Source: Bacteroidales bacterium
Lineage (GTDB): Bacteria; Bacteroidota; Bacteroidia; Bacteroidales; Lentimicrobiaceae
DNA length: 64,000 nt
Assembly: GCA_016709025.1 (NCBI GenBank)
Contig: JADJEQ010000040.1
Span: 62,001-126,000 of the forward strand
Reading direction: 5' to 3'
Every line of letters begins with the position of its first letter. The stretch's first letter is position 1. The notes under the pieces were generated by a model that saw only the letters and a list, made by a program, of their open reading frames with translations, ran no database searches and was not told the origin of the DNA. Position numbers and translations under genes: made by a program. Shown here piece after piece: positions 44,211 through 53,873 of the stretch.

Positions 44211-44843
44211 ATGAAATATTCCGCAGTCATTCTATTTTTCTTTGTACCACTCATCTCGTTTAGTCAAATCACAACAGGTGAATTTGACCCTTTAAAATGG
44301 GAACCACCGTATAGTCTGGATTTTCCAGCAGGTTGGGGTGTTGAACGTTTCCAAATTCCGATTTCATTTGCACCCAAAATCCCCTATAAAGGTGTAGAGG
44401 ACATTAGATTTATGCCAGGTTGGGGGAAAGCAGAAAGTAGTGACTATTGGAGTTATGCATTTCTATGGTATTTAGACGGACACCAAAAGATATCAGCAAA
44501 CACTGTTGAAAATAATTTAAAGGAATATTATACCGGCCTGGTAGCGGCTATGCAAGTAGATAGTTCAGACAATAAGCCCGTGACTGTTAAAACCAGTATA
44601 AAAAAAGGGAAAACACAAAAAGGTGATTTAAAAACTTTTTATGGTTCAGTATTTATGCCCGACTATATGGCTAATAAGCCAATTGCCCTTTACTGCAAAG
44701 TTCATCTAAAATTTTGCGCAGGGCAGAACAATACTTTTATATTTTATGAAATATCACCCAAGCCCTATACTGACAATGTATGGCAAAGTCTGGATATATT
44801 GTGGACAGACTTTAGTTGTGAAAAGTCACTGGAGACAAAATAA
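44211..44843 (+). CDS. Exported hypothetical protein, partner of the S41 peptidase
   Basis: A 210-aa protein with a signal peptide (MKYSAVILFFFVPLISFSQ). Aromatic-rich segments (LKWEPPYSLDFPAGWGVERF, then SSDYWSYAFLWYLDGHQ) precede a lysine-rich middle and a C-terminal beta region with two cysteines. I do not recognise the family. It starts 1 bp after the S41 peptidase stop, so it is translationally linked and travels with it between the complementary ends at 42370 and 44846. It may be a substrate or modulator, an inference from context only. Confidence 0.65.
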   Translation: MKYSAVILFFFVPLISFSQITTGEFDPLKWEPPYSLDFPAGWGVERFQIPISFAPKIPYKGVEDIRFMPGWGKAESSDYWSYAFLWYLDGHQKISANTVENNLKEYYTGLVAAMQVDSSDNKPVTVKTSIKKGKTQKGDLKTFYGSVFMPDYMANKPIALYCKVHLKFCAGQNNTFIFYEISPKPYTDNVWQSLDILWTDFSCEKSLETK

Positions 44844-44846
44844 ACT

Positions 44847-44955
44847 GCACACAATACGGGTGTGGCAAAAGTGGCGGTTCAGTGCTCCGTAGACCCATTT
44901 TTGGTGAAAATCGCCACCTTCGCCAAGCGGATAACCGTTGGCAAACATAATCTCT
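44847..44955 (+). repeat. Spacer repeat F (attC-like palindrome)
   Basis: Begins with TGCACACAATACGGG, carries an imperfect inverted pair GGCAAAAGTGGCG (44864-44876) and CGCCACCTTCGCC (44912-44924; 11 of 13 pair), and ends AACCGTTGGCA (to 44943). The arrangement of outer boxes around inner boxes resembles an integron attC site. Unlike copies A-E it lacks the left promoter-like part. Confidence 0.6.
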
Positions 44956-44990
44956 GAATTAACAAACAAATAAATAGTAAAAATAAAATT

Positions 44991-47273
44991 ATGAAAATTA
45001 TATTCATATTGGGTTTCATAGCATTAACAACCTTTTGCAATGCTCAGATTGTATCGTTTCCTGACATAAATTTTAAAAATAAATTACTGGAAGCAGATGC
45101 AACCAATACGATTGCCAAAGACACAACGGGTGTTTATTTTAAAATTGATTCCAATAACAATGGTGAAATAGAAGTTGGGGAAGCGTTAAAGGTGGGCTAC
45201 CTCGATCTGATTTGCCAGACTTGTCCCGATAATTTAAAAATTACTTCAGTAGAAGGGATACAGTATTTTACAAACCTTACCAGGTTTATGGCCTTGTATA
45301 ATAAAATTTCTTCTATAGATCTTGGCAATTTGAATCAATTAACCTTTTTAGCCCTTGACTATAATGAATTCACAACAATTGATGTACACAACTTAACAGA
45401 GTTGGAATATTTCTGGTGCTCTCACAACCACCTGCAAAATTTAGATGTGTCCGGCCTGAGTAAATTATACCGTTTTGGATGTTTTAATAATGAATTAACC
45501 AGTTTAGATGTTAGTAATCTTACGCAACTGGATATTTTAAATTGTAGTTACAATCAACTAACAAACCTGAATCTCCAAAATGCACCCGAACTCTCTGAAT
45601 TGCAAGTTGACCATAATCAACTAACTTCCTTAAATTTAGAGGGGATACATCTTTTATTCGGCTTACTGTGTAATAATAATTTATTGAGTACATTAAATGT
45701 AAGCGATCAGCATGATCTTGGAGTTCTTCAATGTCAATCCAATCAACTGGTTACTTTGTTCATGAAAAACGGCAGCCTGGAAAATGAAAATATTGTATTT
45801 CCCCTGAACATCACCGATAACCCCGGGTTAACCTATGTCTGTTGCGACCCCGCGCAATTGTCCACAATAATGTGGCAAACTCATAATTATCCAAACTGCT
45901 CAGTAAATTCATATTGCACTTTTTACCCGGGAGGTGAATTTTTCCTGTTTAATGGAAATACAAAGCTGGATGAGAATCTGAACGGATGCGATTCTACGGA
46001 TAGAAATATCGGGGGAATAAAATTCAGTGTAACCGATGGCACAATTACGGATACCTATATTACCAACAATCTGGGTGATTTCTGTATTCCATTAAAGAAT
46101 TCCTCCTACACAGTCACACCTGTACTGGATAATCCAACCTATTTTATGGTTGAACCAAATCAATTATATATTCCCTATTCATGGAACTCAGATCCGGTAT
46201 ATCAAGATTTTTGCATTTCACCCATTGGGAATCACAACGATCTGGAAGTTGGTATATTCCCTATAAATAATGCACAACCGGGATTTGACCTGTATTACAG
46301 GATTATTTATAAAAACCATGGAACCTCCATTCAGGAGGGTAGCATCAATGTGACATTTGAAGATGCTATTACTGACTATGTCTCATCTGTCCCTGCTGTA
46401 ACTAACCAGGTTCCCAACCTGTTAACCTGGAATTTTACAAACCTGTTGCCATTGGAACAAAGAGAAATTATAGTTACCCTCAACTTAAATTCTCCCGCTG
46501 AAGACCCACCGGTCAACAATGGCGATATCTTGAACTATTCTGCTACAATTGTGGGCTTAACCGATGAAACGCCTGAGGATAACACGGCAAATCTGAGTCA
46601 GGAAGTCGTAAATTCTTTTGACCCGAATGATAAAACCTGCCTGGAAGGGTCATCGCTTTCTCCAGGTAAAATAGGTGAGTATGTAAGCTATATGATCCGT
46701 TTTGAAAATAACGGAACTGCCAATGCCCAAAACGTAGTAGTTGAAGACATTATTAATACCGGCAAATTTGATATAAACACACTGATTCCTCTTAAAGGAA
46801 GCCACACGTTTGAAACCAGAATAACCGGCACCAATCATGTGGAATTTGTTTTCGAAAATATAGACCTCCCTTTCGATGATGCCAACAACGATGGTTTCAT
46901 CGCTTTTAAGATAAAATCAAAATCAACTTTAGCATCAGGAGATGCAATCAGTAATACGGCAAGTATATATTTTGATTATAATGTCCCCATCGTAACCAAC
47001 ACTTATGTTACAACCTATGAAACGCTTGGAGTAAATGACATTTCTGCTGATAATAAAGTTCCTGTTTTCCCAAACCCGGTAAAAGAACTCTTATCTTTCA
47101 ATACAAAGGAAAAGGTATTCAGGATCGAAGTTTACGATTGTTCAGGAAGAATTCTAAGTTCCAATTCAGTATATGAGAACAAGGCAGATTTAAGCAAGTT
47201 AAAAGACGGTAACTATTTCATTAAAATTTATACTGAACACGGGATTTCGTACACGACGATTATTAAAGAGTAA
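44991..47273 (+). CDS. Leucine-rich-repeat protein with T9SS sorting domain
   Basis: A 760-aa protein with a signal peptide (MKIIFILGFIALTTFCNAQ). Residues ~85-260 are short ~21-residue leucine-rich repeats (for example LTSLDVSNLTQLDILNCSYN). A beta-sandwich region follows at ~310-400, then a domain of the type common before T9SS tails (~535-675; SFDPNDKTC, then ENNGTANAQNVVVEDII). The C-terminal ~70 residues form a type A sorting domain (VFPNPVKELLSFN, then RIEVYDCSGRIL). It is a probable secreted or surface interaction protein. The unit is bounded by CCGTTGGCA on the left and TGCCAATCGG just after the stop. Confidence 0.88.
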   Translation: MKIIFILGFIALTTFCNAQIVSFPDINFKNKLLEADATNTIAKDTTGVYFKIDSNNNGEIEVGEALKVGYLDLICQTCPDNLKITSVEGIQYFTNLTRFMALYNKISSIDLGNLNQLTFLALDYNEFTTIDVHNLTELEYFWCSHNHLQNLDVSGLSKLYRFGCFNNELTSLDVSNLTQLDILNCSYNQLTNLNLQNAPELSELQVDHNQLTSLNLEGIHLLFGLLCNNNLLSTLNVSDQHDLGVLQCQSNQLVTLFMKNGSLENENIVFPLNITDNPGLTYVCCDPAQLSTIMWQTHNYPNCSVNSYCTFYPGGEFFLFNGNTKLDENLNGCDSTDRNIGGIKFSVTDGTITDTYITNNLGDFCIPLKNSSYTVTPVLDNPTYFMVEPNQLYIPYSWNSDPVYQDFCISPIGNHNDLEVGIFPINNAQPGFDLYYRIIYKNHGTSIQEGSINVTFEDAITDYVSSVPAVTNQVPNLLTWNFTNLLPLEQREIIVTLNLNSPAEDPPVNNGDILNYSATIVGLTDETPEDNTANLSQEVVNSFDPNDKTCLEGSSLSPGKIGEYVSYMIRFENNGTANAQNVVVEDIINTGKFDINTLIPLKGSHTFETRITGTNHVEFVFENIDLPFDDANNDGFIAFKIKSKSTLASGDAISNTASIYFDYNVPIVTNTYVTTYETLGVNDISADNKVPVFPNPVKELLSFNTKEKVFRIEVYDCSGRILSSNSVYENKADLSKLKDGNYFIKIYTEHGISYTTIIKE

Positions 47274-47311
47274 CTTCTGCCAATCGGGCAAATAAGCCTA
47301 GGTGGCAATAA

Positions 47312-47610
47312 TTGATGGATGTCGGATGTCGGATGTCGGATGTCAGAAGTCGGAATGTCAGAGGTCGGAAGTCAGAGAGGTAGGAAGTAGGAAGTAAAAT
47401 GTATTCCGAATCCGAAATCCGAAATTCTCCTTGTCTCCCCCTCCCCCCTCCTTCACTCCGTTGCGGCGGGCAGGCTTGTCCCCTTGTCTCTTTCTTCGGA
47501 ATCCGAAATCCGAAATCCATAATCCGAACCGGAGCGAAGCGGAGGCCACCGAAGGTAAATCCGAAATCCGAAATCAGCAATCTGAAATCTGAAATCCGAA
47601 ATCCAAAATA
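47312..47610. repeat. Mixed simple-repeat tract (GATGTCG, TCCGAAATC words)
   Basis: The gap before prfA is almost wholly repeat: GGATGTCGGATGTC units (47312-47400), then TCCGAAATCCGAAAT units (47400-47610) around a C/T-rich middle. The second word is the complement of the array after lpdA. Frames on both strands are spurious. Confidence 0.85.
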
Positions 47611-47613
47611 TCT

Positions 47614-47621
47614 TACCTTTG
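47614..47621 (+). promoter_or_regulatory. Bacteroidetes-type -7 box TACCTTTG
   Basis: TACCTTTG matches TAnnTTTG and lies 22 bp before prfA. No clear -33 box is seen because the upstream sequence is repeat. Confidence 0.45.
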
Positions 47622-47642
47622 CACCCTCAAATTTAAAACTCT

Positions 47643-48713
47643 ATGCTCGATAAACTCGAAGCCATACATCAACGATACCTGGAGATTGAAAAACAGATGA
47701 ACGACCCGTCGGTAATGGCCGACATGAAGTCATACATCAAGCTCAGCAAGGATTACAAGGAACTGCAGCCCATTATGGCCGCCTACAAGGAATATGAATC
47801 TGTTGTTAAAAACATAGAATCGGCCAAAGAAATCCTCTACCAGGAAAAGGATGAGGAATTCAGGGCAATGGCCAAGGAAGAGCTGACTCAACTGACTGAA
47901 ACCTTCAATAACATGGAGGAGGAAATCAGGCTGATGCTGATTCCGGCCGACCCCCAGGATGGCAAGAATGCCGTGGTTGAAATCAGGGCCGGCACCGGGG
48001 GCGATGAAGCCAGTATCTTTGCCGGCGATTTATATCGCATGTACACTAAATATTGCGAAACCAAGGGCTGGAAAATTGATCTTGTTGACTATACTGAAGG
48101 AACTGTTGGCGGTTATAAGGAAATTATTCTGAATATTTCCGGCGAGAATGTTTACGGACTGATGAAATATGAATCAGGGGTTCATCGTGTGCAGCGTGTC
48201 CCGCAGACTGAAACCCAGGGCCGTGTACACACTTCTGCTGCTTCGGTGGTTGTGCTGCCTGAAGCCGATGAATTCGATATTGATCTTAAGCAAAGTGATA
48301 TCCGCAAAGACACCTATTGCTCATCCGGTCCCGGCGGACAATCGGTAAACACCACCTATTCGGCTGTCAGGCTCACCCATATCCCCACAGGGATAACCGT
48401 GGCCATGCAGGACCAGAAGTCGCAGATGAAGAACTTCGACAAAGCAATGACCATACTCCGCACCCGGATCTTTGAACTCGAATATGGGAAATATCTCGAC
48501 GAAATTTCGAAGAAACGGAAAACCATGGTTTCAACCGGTGACCGTTCTGCTAAAATCCGCACCTACAATTATCCGCAAAGCCGTATCACCGATCACCGTA
48601 TCGGCCTTACCGTTTATAATCTCCAGGTGTTCATGGATGGTGACATTCAGGACATGATTGATGCTCTTCAGCTTGCCGAAAATGCAGAACGGCTTAAAGA
48701 AGCAGTAAATTAA
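47643..48713 (+). CDS. prfA: Peptide chain release factor 1
   Basis: A 356-aa class I release factor for UAA and UAG. The GGQ motif that triggers peptidyl-tRNA hydrolysis is at residues 231-233 (SSGPGGQSVNTT). A codon-recognition motif of the PxT type lies in RVPQTETQGRVHTS. Length and termini are standard for RF1, as distinct from RF2. It is followed by pyrF 55 bp downstream in the same direction. Confidence 0.97.
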   Translation: MLDKLEAIHQRYLEIEKQMNDPSVMADMKSYIKLSKDYKELQPIMAAYKEYESVVKNIESAKEILYQEKDEEFRAMAKEELTQLTETFNNMEEEIRLMLIPADPQDGKNAVVEIRAGTGGDEASIFAGDLYRMYTKYCETKGWKIDLVDYTEGTVGGYKEIILNISGENVYGLMKYESGVHRVQRVPQTETQGRVHTSAASVVVLPEADEFDIDLKQSDIRKDTYCSSGPGGQSVNTTYSAVRLTHIPTGITVAMQDQKSQMKNFDKAMTILRTRIFELEYGKYLDEISKKRKTMVSTGDRSAKIRTYNYPQSRITDHRIGLTVYNLQVFMDGDIQDMIDALQLAENAERLKEAVN

Positions 48714-48768
48714 CCCATGTTTTTCAGCAAGGAAAATCTCAATATACAGGCTCTCTAAAAATAATTTT

Positions 48769-49611
48769 ATGAACCGTAATGAACTGATAAGCCTGATTAA
48801 AAATAAACGGTCATTTCTCTGTGTTGGCCTTGACAGTGAGATTGACAAAATACCGGCTCACCTTTTAAGCGAAAAAGATCCGGTTTTTGAATTTAACCGG
48901 CAGATCATTGATGCAACCATCGATTATACCGTAGCTTACAAGCCTAACCTGGCTTTCTATGAATCGCGCGGCATGAGCGGACTTCAGAGCCTGCACCGGA
49001 CAATGGAATACCTCGAAAGTTTATCGTCATCCTGTTTTACCATTGCCGATGCAAAAAGAGGGGATATCGGAAATACTTCAACCCAGTATGCCCGCGCATT
49101 CTTCGACAAACAAGCTTCAGGTTTCAACTTCGATGCGGTTACGGTTGCGCCTTATATGGGTGAAGATTCTGTGAGCCCGTTTCTTAAGTTTGAAAGCAAA
49201 TGGGTGGTTTTACTGGCACTGACTTCTAACAAAGGCGCCTTCGATTTCCAGACTACAGATGACATTGATGGCAACAAACTTTTTTCCAGGGTTCTGATGA
49301 CTTCGCAAAAATGGGGTACCTCAGAAAATATGATGTATGTGATCGGGGCCACAAGGGCTGAAATGCTCTCAGATGTCAGAAAAATTGTTCCGGATCACTT
49401 CCTGCTGGTACCCGGCGTTGGTGCCCAGGGGGGCAGTCTGGATGAAGTGGCTCGTTATGGGATGAACAGCGATTGTGGTCTGCTGGTGAATGCTTCGCGC
49501 AGTATTATTTTTGCCTCCAAAGGAAACGATTTTGCCATTGAGGCAGCTAAAGAAGCGGCTTTGATGCAGGTACAAATGGAAAAACTATTGTTGGAAAAGG
49601 GAATTATCTGA
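48769..49611 (+). CDS. pyrF: Orotidine 5'-phosphate decarboxylase
   Basis: A 280-aa enzyme of the final pyrimidine step, converting OMP to UMP. The catalytic array Asp94-x-Lys96-x-x-Asp99 is intact in IADAKRGDIGNTS, and the substrate loop VPGVGAQGG is present. The ~275-aa length marks the longer type 2 form found in Bacteroidetes and actinobacteria. It ends at a strong bidirectional terminator facing ilvE. Confidence 0.96.
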   Translation: MNRNELISLIKNKRSFLCVGLDSEIDKIPAHLLSEKDPVFEFNRQIIDATIDYTVAYKPNLAFYESRGMSGLQSLHRTMEYLESLSSSCFTIADAKRGDIGNTSTQYARAFFDKQASGFNFDAVTVAPYMGEDSVSPFLKFESKWVVLLALTSNKGAFDFQTTDDIDGNKLFSRVLMTSQKWGTSENMMYVIGATRAEMLSDVRKIVPDHFLLVPGVGAQGGSLDEVARYGMNSDCGLLVNASRSIIFASKGNDFAIEAAKEAALMQVQMEKLLLEKGII

Positions 49612-49626
49612 TTCTCTTGGACATTA

Positions 49627-49666
49627 AACTGAAAAAGGTTGCCAAAACAGGCAACCTTTTTCAGTT
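49627..49666. terminator. Bidirectional terminator between pyrF and ilvE
   Basis: Perfect 17-bp arms (core AAAAAGGTTGCC / GGCAACCTTTTT) surround a 6-nt loop. A-run and T-run flanks make it functional for both converging genes. Confidence 0.92.
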
Positions 49667-49679
49667 AAGTACAATTACT

Positions 49680-50699
49680 TTATTCAACTATATAATTCCA
49701 GTTAAAAACATCAGGTTCATCACCAAACTGAATGCCCTGTAACCTTTTGTATAGCTTTGTTGATACCGGGCCGGCCTGACCGTCTTTGCAATAATGATAT
49801 ACTTCTCCGGTAACATGGTCAACTATTTTACAGATAGGTGAAATTACGGCAGCTGTGCCGCAAGCACCGGCTTCGTCAAATTCTGCAAGTTCTTCAACAG
49901 GAACCGGCCTTACATCGACTTCCATTCCCATATCGCGGGCAAGATCCATCAGGCTTTTATTCGTAATGGATGGAAGAATTGAATCTGATTTCGGTGTAAT
50001 ATATTTGTTTCCTTTAATTCCAAAGAAATTGGCAGGGCCTGCTTCATCAATGTATTTCTTCTCTTTCGCATCAAGGAAAATTGCTGCGGCAAAACCACCT
50101 GCATGTGCTTCTTCACCGGCGCTTAGACTGGCAGCATAATTTCCGCCAACTTTAAACCGTCCGGTACCATTCGGGGCTGCACGGTCATGGTCGCGTGCAA
50201 TCTGCATAGCCACAGGCTTAAACCCTTCTTTAAAATACGGGCCCACCGGTGTTACGAAAACAAGAAAAAGATACTCATCGGCAGGCTTAACACCAACACG
50301 GGCACCGCTTCCGATAAGCAGCGGACGCAGGTAAAGAGACGCCCCGGTTCCATAAGGCGGAATATAACTTTCATTCATTTTAACAGCAGTAACTATTGCT
50401 TTAAGGAACAATTCATGTGGTACAACGGCCATCATTACACCATTGGCTGAACTTTCCATGCGTTTTGCATTTTCCTCCCAACGGAAAATCCTGATTTTAC
50501 CATCTTTTCCCCTGAAAGCCTTCATCCCTTCAAAAGCCTCCTGTCCGTAATGTAAAGAGGAAGCTGCCATGTGCAGGTTGATGAATTCGGATGATGAAAT
50601 TTCGAGTTCTCCCCATTTGCCATCCCTGTAATAACATCTGACATTGTAGTCAGTCTTCACATACCCAAAAGGTAAGTGGCTCCAGTCAATATTCAACAT
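49680..50699 (-). CDS. ilvE: Branched-chain amino acid aminotransferase
   Basis: A 339-aa fold-type IV PLP aminotransferase for the last step of leucine, isoleucine and valine synthesis, or the first step of their breakdown. The cofactor lysine is probably Lys183 in GRFKVGGNYAASL. Family signatures include LHYGQEAFEGMKAFRG, YLRPLLIGSG and the C-terminal FDEAGACGTAAVISPI. It matches the ~340-aa type II group. It converges on pyrF and shares its terminator. Confidence 0.95.
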   Translation of the reverse strand: MLNIDWSHLPFGYVKTDYNVRCYYRDGKWGELEISSSEFINLHMAASSLHYGQEAFEGMKAFRGKDGKIRIFRWEENAKRMESSANGVMMAVVPHELFLKAIVTAVKMNESYIPPYGTGASLYLRPLLIGSGARVGVKPADEYLFLVFVTPVGPYFKEGFKPVAMQIARDHDRAAPNGTGRFKVGGNYAASLSAGEEAHAGGFAAAIFLDAKEKKYIDEAGPANFFGIKGNKYITPKSDSILPSITNKSLMDLARDMGMEVDVRPVPVEELAEFDEAGACGTAAVISPICKIVDHVTGEVYHYCKDGQAGPVSTKLYKRLQGIQFGDEPDVFNWNYIVE

Positions 50700-51154
50700 A
50701 ACACCTTATTTTTTGTGGTTGATTAGTTCACCCTAACAAGAAGCTAAAATAGAAATATTCCCAAATATGGCAATGCAAAATGAAAATAATAACCGATTGA
50801 AGGTTGGTGTCATAAGGTGCTCCTTTTCTATTCATTACAAAAAATAATCCCCTTCATGACCGGGCATATTTAAAAAGGCAGCGATTCAATTTGTTTTTAA
50901 GTGAGTTTGGGACCAGCCTTTGGTTGAAACCATATATTCAAGGCATGAATACCAGATCAGATTCCTGACAGAACAATTTATCACTTCTTTACCATAGCAC
51001 CGTATTGCCGGGATTTAAAAAAATCATAACTTTACCAAATCTTTCAAAATACTCCTTATCTTGGTCAGTCATTTCATGCACTACTATAAGATCAGAAGCC
51101 TGCCATCAGAAAAACCAGAAAAAAAACAGATAATCACTATCTCAATTTATAACA
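50700..51154. other. Intergenic gap between divergent genes
   Basis: A 455-bp AT-rich gap between ilvE (-) and the hybrid kinase (+). I see no gene, no clear repeat and no convincing promoter match. Confidence 0.5.
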
Positions 51155-53680
51155 GTGATATTAAAAACATATATACAGAACTTTCTGTTTAAGTTCCATT
51201 CCGGTAAGTTTAAGTTGACACCAGAAACCAGAAAAAAAATGGAGTATCTGCTCCGGTTTAATCTGGCCGGGATTCTGCTTTTTTTTCTGTTGGCCTTAAT
51301 ACGCATATTCGGCACTTTCAACGTTTATCTTCTTGCCGGTGACCTCAACCTGCTTCTGATCATATTACTTTCATCACTGATGATCAGGCTGAATAAGCCT
51401 GCACTGGCTTCGGCAAGTATATATCTTTTACCTGTTTCCATTCTTCTATACCAGATCATTGAAAATTACCAGCTTGGAATTCCTGTTACACCTGACAGTC
51501 TATTCGCTACGCTGGCTTTTCTGATATTCGGTATCATGTTCATTGGTGCTTTTGCAGTAAAAAAAATACAGATTGCCGCCTTTGGATTTCTTGCCGTTGC
51601 AACTTTAACATTTCATTTTATATTCCTGGTAAACTCTCCTCTTGGTTCGCCACCTGATAAAGATAGCTTTACCATGTTTTTTGTAACTATCCTTGTTATT
51701 CTGGCAGCGTTAATTGCCGCCTATCAAACACGCCGCATAACCACAGAATTATTCATTAACTCAGAGCGTTCACACCGGAAAACAGAAACCAAATACCTTT
51801 CGTTGTTTACAAATATGATGGATGGTGTTTCGCTTCAGAAAGTTATTCTTGACGAAGAAGGAAAACCTGTGAATACTACTTTTATTGAGGTGAACAATGC
51901 ATTCGAACACTTTGTCGGTAAAACACACGATGAAATTATAGGGAAAAAAGCTTCCGAAATTGTTCCGGATATCACGTTACCTGGTTCTAAATGGTTTCAG
52001 ATTTTTACAGATGTAGCTCTTCATGGAAAAGAAGCCAGATTTGAAGAATATGCCAGGTATTTCAAGCGATGGCTCGATGTTTATGCCTTCTCGCCTGAAC
52101 CAGGCTTCTTTATTTCAATTATCCGTGATATAACTTTAAGCAGGGAAACCGCAGAAGCGCTCAGAATCAGTGAACGCAAAAACAAAGCAATTATAGAGGC
52201 GCTTCCTGACCATGTTTTTATCATTGACGAAAATGGAAACATGCCTGAAGTCCTTTCTGAAAGCGGGAATCCCGGAAACAGAAAAAACCTGCATGATAAA
52301 CTGAGCATCCATGAACTGAGCTATCCTGTCGAAACCATAAACCGGATTCTGGCATCAGCAAAGATGGCATTATCTGCAGGCTCTTTGCAAACCATTGAAT
52401 ATGAAATATTAAGGGAAGATGAAACCACCTATTTCGAAGCCAGGCTTGTGGCGTTGAACAGCGCCCAGGTGTTGGTAGTGAATCGAAATATCACCGATCG
52501 TAAACAATCAGAAATCAGGCTTGTCAAAGCCAAAGAGAAAGCCGAAGAATCAGATCGTCTCAAAACTGCCTTCCTCGCCAATATGAGCCACGAGGTATTG
52601 ACACCCATGAATGCAATCATGGGATTTTCTCAGATACTCACCGAAGAAACCATTCCGGAGGGAGAACGAAGAGAATTCGCAGAATTAATAAAAACAAGCG
52701 GGAATCTGTTGATCGGGCTGATCAACGATATCATGGACCTTTCCAGGATTGAAGCCGGTGAAATAAAATTCAATATAACCCGGTTTGAAATTCAGGCATT
52801 ATTAAATGAGCTTAAGGAAATTTACACAATTGAGCTTGTCAATGCCGGAAAGCCGGAGATTACGATTTCATGTGAAATATCAGGTGAAAGTATCTCAGGC
52901 GAAATTGAAAGCGACCGTGGCCGGTTACAGCAGGTACTTAGCAACCTGCTGGATAATGCTGTAAAATTTACCAAGTCAGGATTTATTAAATTTGGCTGCG
53001 GGATTTCAGCAGATGGTTCCTGTTCTTTCTTCGTAAAAGATTCGGGTATCGGCATACCAAAAAGTAAACACAAGATTATTTTCGAGCGTTTCCGCCAGGT
53101 TGAAGAAGATTACGACCGCACATACGGCGGAACCGGCATCGGGCTTGCCCTTGTTAATAAAATAGTTGAATTGCTTGGAGGGAGCATCAGTCTTGATTCT
53201 GAGCCCGGAAAAGGATCTGAGTTCCGGTTTACCATTGATACGGTTAATTCAAGCAAATCACCGAAATACATCATTCCTGTCAAAGAACGACCGCTTGTGC
53301 AGTCTTATGATTGGTCGGGAAAAACCATTCTGATTACAGAAGATATCCTGACCAATTTCACCTTCCTGCAACGCGTAATCTCTAACCTGAATGCAAAGGT
53401 ATTACATGCACAAAATGGCAGACAGGCAGTTGAGTGGGTTGAATCAAAAGAGCCTATCCACCTCATTCTAATGGATTTGCAGATGCCTGAAATGAACGGA
53501 ATTGAAGCCTTCAAAGCAATAAAAATCCTGAATCCTGAAATTAAAGTCATACTACAGACAGCCTATGCAAACAAAGACGAAAAAGACGTTTACAAAGAAA
53601 TGGGCTTCAATGGGTTTATTACAAAACCAATCCAGATAGAAACTTTGGTTTCTGCCATTGACAAGGTTTTAGTCTCTTGA
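51155..53680 (+). CDS. Hybrid sensor histidine kinase/response regulator
   Basis: An 841-aa protein from GTG at 51155. An ATG at 51239 would remove 28 polar residues and is a fair alternative. About six N-terminal membrane helices (~35-195) are followed by two PAS-like domains (~205-335 and ~345-455), a HisKA box with phospho-acceptor His479 (LANMSHEVLTPMNAIMGF), a HATPase domain (DNAVKFTKSG, DSGIGIPKSK, GTGIGLALVNKIV) and a C-terminal receiver domain with phospho-acceptor Asp774 (LILMDLQMPEMNG). The output of the receiver is internal phosphorelay, since no DNA-binding domain follows. The signal is unknown. Confidence 0.92.
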   Translation: MILKTYIQNFLFKFHSGKFKLTPETRKKMEYLLRFNLAGILLFFLLALIRIFGTFNVYLLAGDLNLLLIILLSSLMIRLNKPALASASIYLLPVSILLYQIIENYQLGIPVTPDSLFATLAFLIFGIMFIGAFAVKKIQIAAFGFLAVATLTFHFIFLVNSPLGSPPDKDSFTMFFVTILVILAALIAAYQTRRITTELFINSERSHRKTETKYLSLFTNMMDGVSLQKVILDEEGKPVNTTFIEVNNAFEHFVGKTHDEIIGKKASEIVPDITLPGSKWFQIFTDVALHGKEARFEEYARYFKRWLDVYAFSPEPGFFISIIRDITLSRETAEALRISERKNKAIIEALPDHVFIIDENGNMPEVLSESGNPGNRKNLHDKLSIHELSYPVETINRILASAKMALSAGSLQTIEYEILREDETTYFEARLVALNSAQVLVVNRNITDRKQSEIRLVKAKEKAEESDRLKTAFLANMSHEVLTPMNAIMGFSQILTEETIPEGERREFAELIKTSGNLLIGLINDIMDLSRIEAGEIKFNITRFEIQALLNELKEIYTIELVNAGKPEITISCEISGESISGEIESDRGRLQQVLSNLLDNAVKFTKSGFIKFGCGISADGSCSFFVKDSGIGIPKSKHKIIFERFRQVEEDYDRTYGGTGIGLALVNKIVELLGGSISLDSEPGKGSEFRFTIDTVNSSKSPKYIIPVKERPLVQSYDWSGKTILITEDILTNFTFLQRVISNLNAKVLHAQNGRQAVEWVESKEPIHLILMDLQMPEMNGIEAFKAIKILNPEIKVILQTAYANKDEKDVYKEMGFNGFITKPIQIETLVSAIDKVLVS

Positions 53681-53873
53681 AAAGTGCTTCTTTTCAATCA
53701 TTCATGAAAGATTAAAGGACTCTTTAGATTTACAATTTCATTTTCAATAGGTTCATCCTTGAGGGTGGGTATAATATAAAACAGCTAAACATGGTGCTGT
53801 GATATATTGGTCGAAACCACCTGAATTAAGAAACATGCATTGCACCGAATAAACCAATCAGGATATACTTAGT

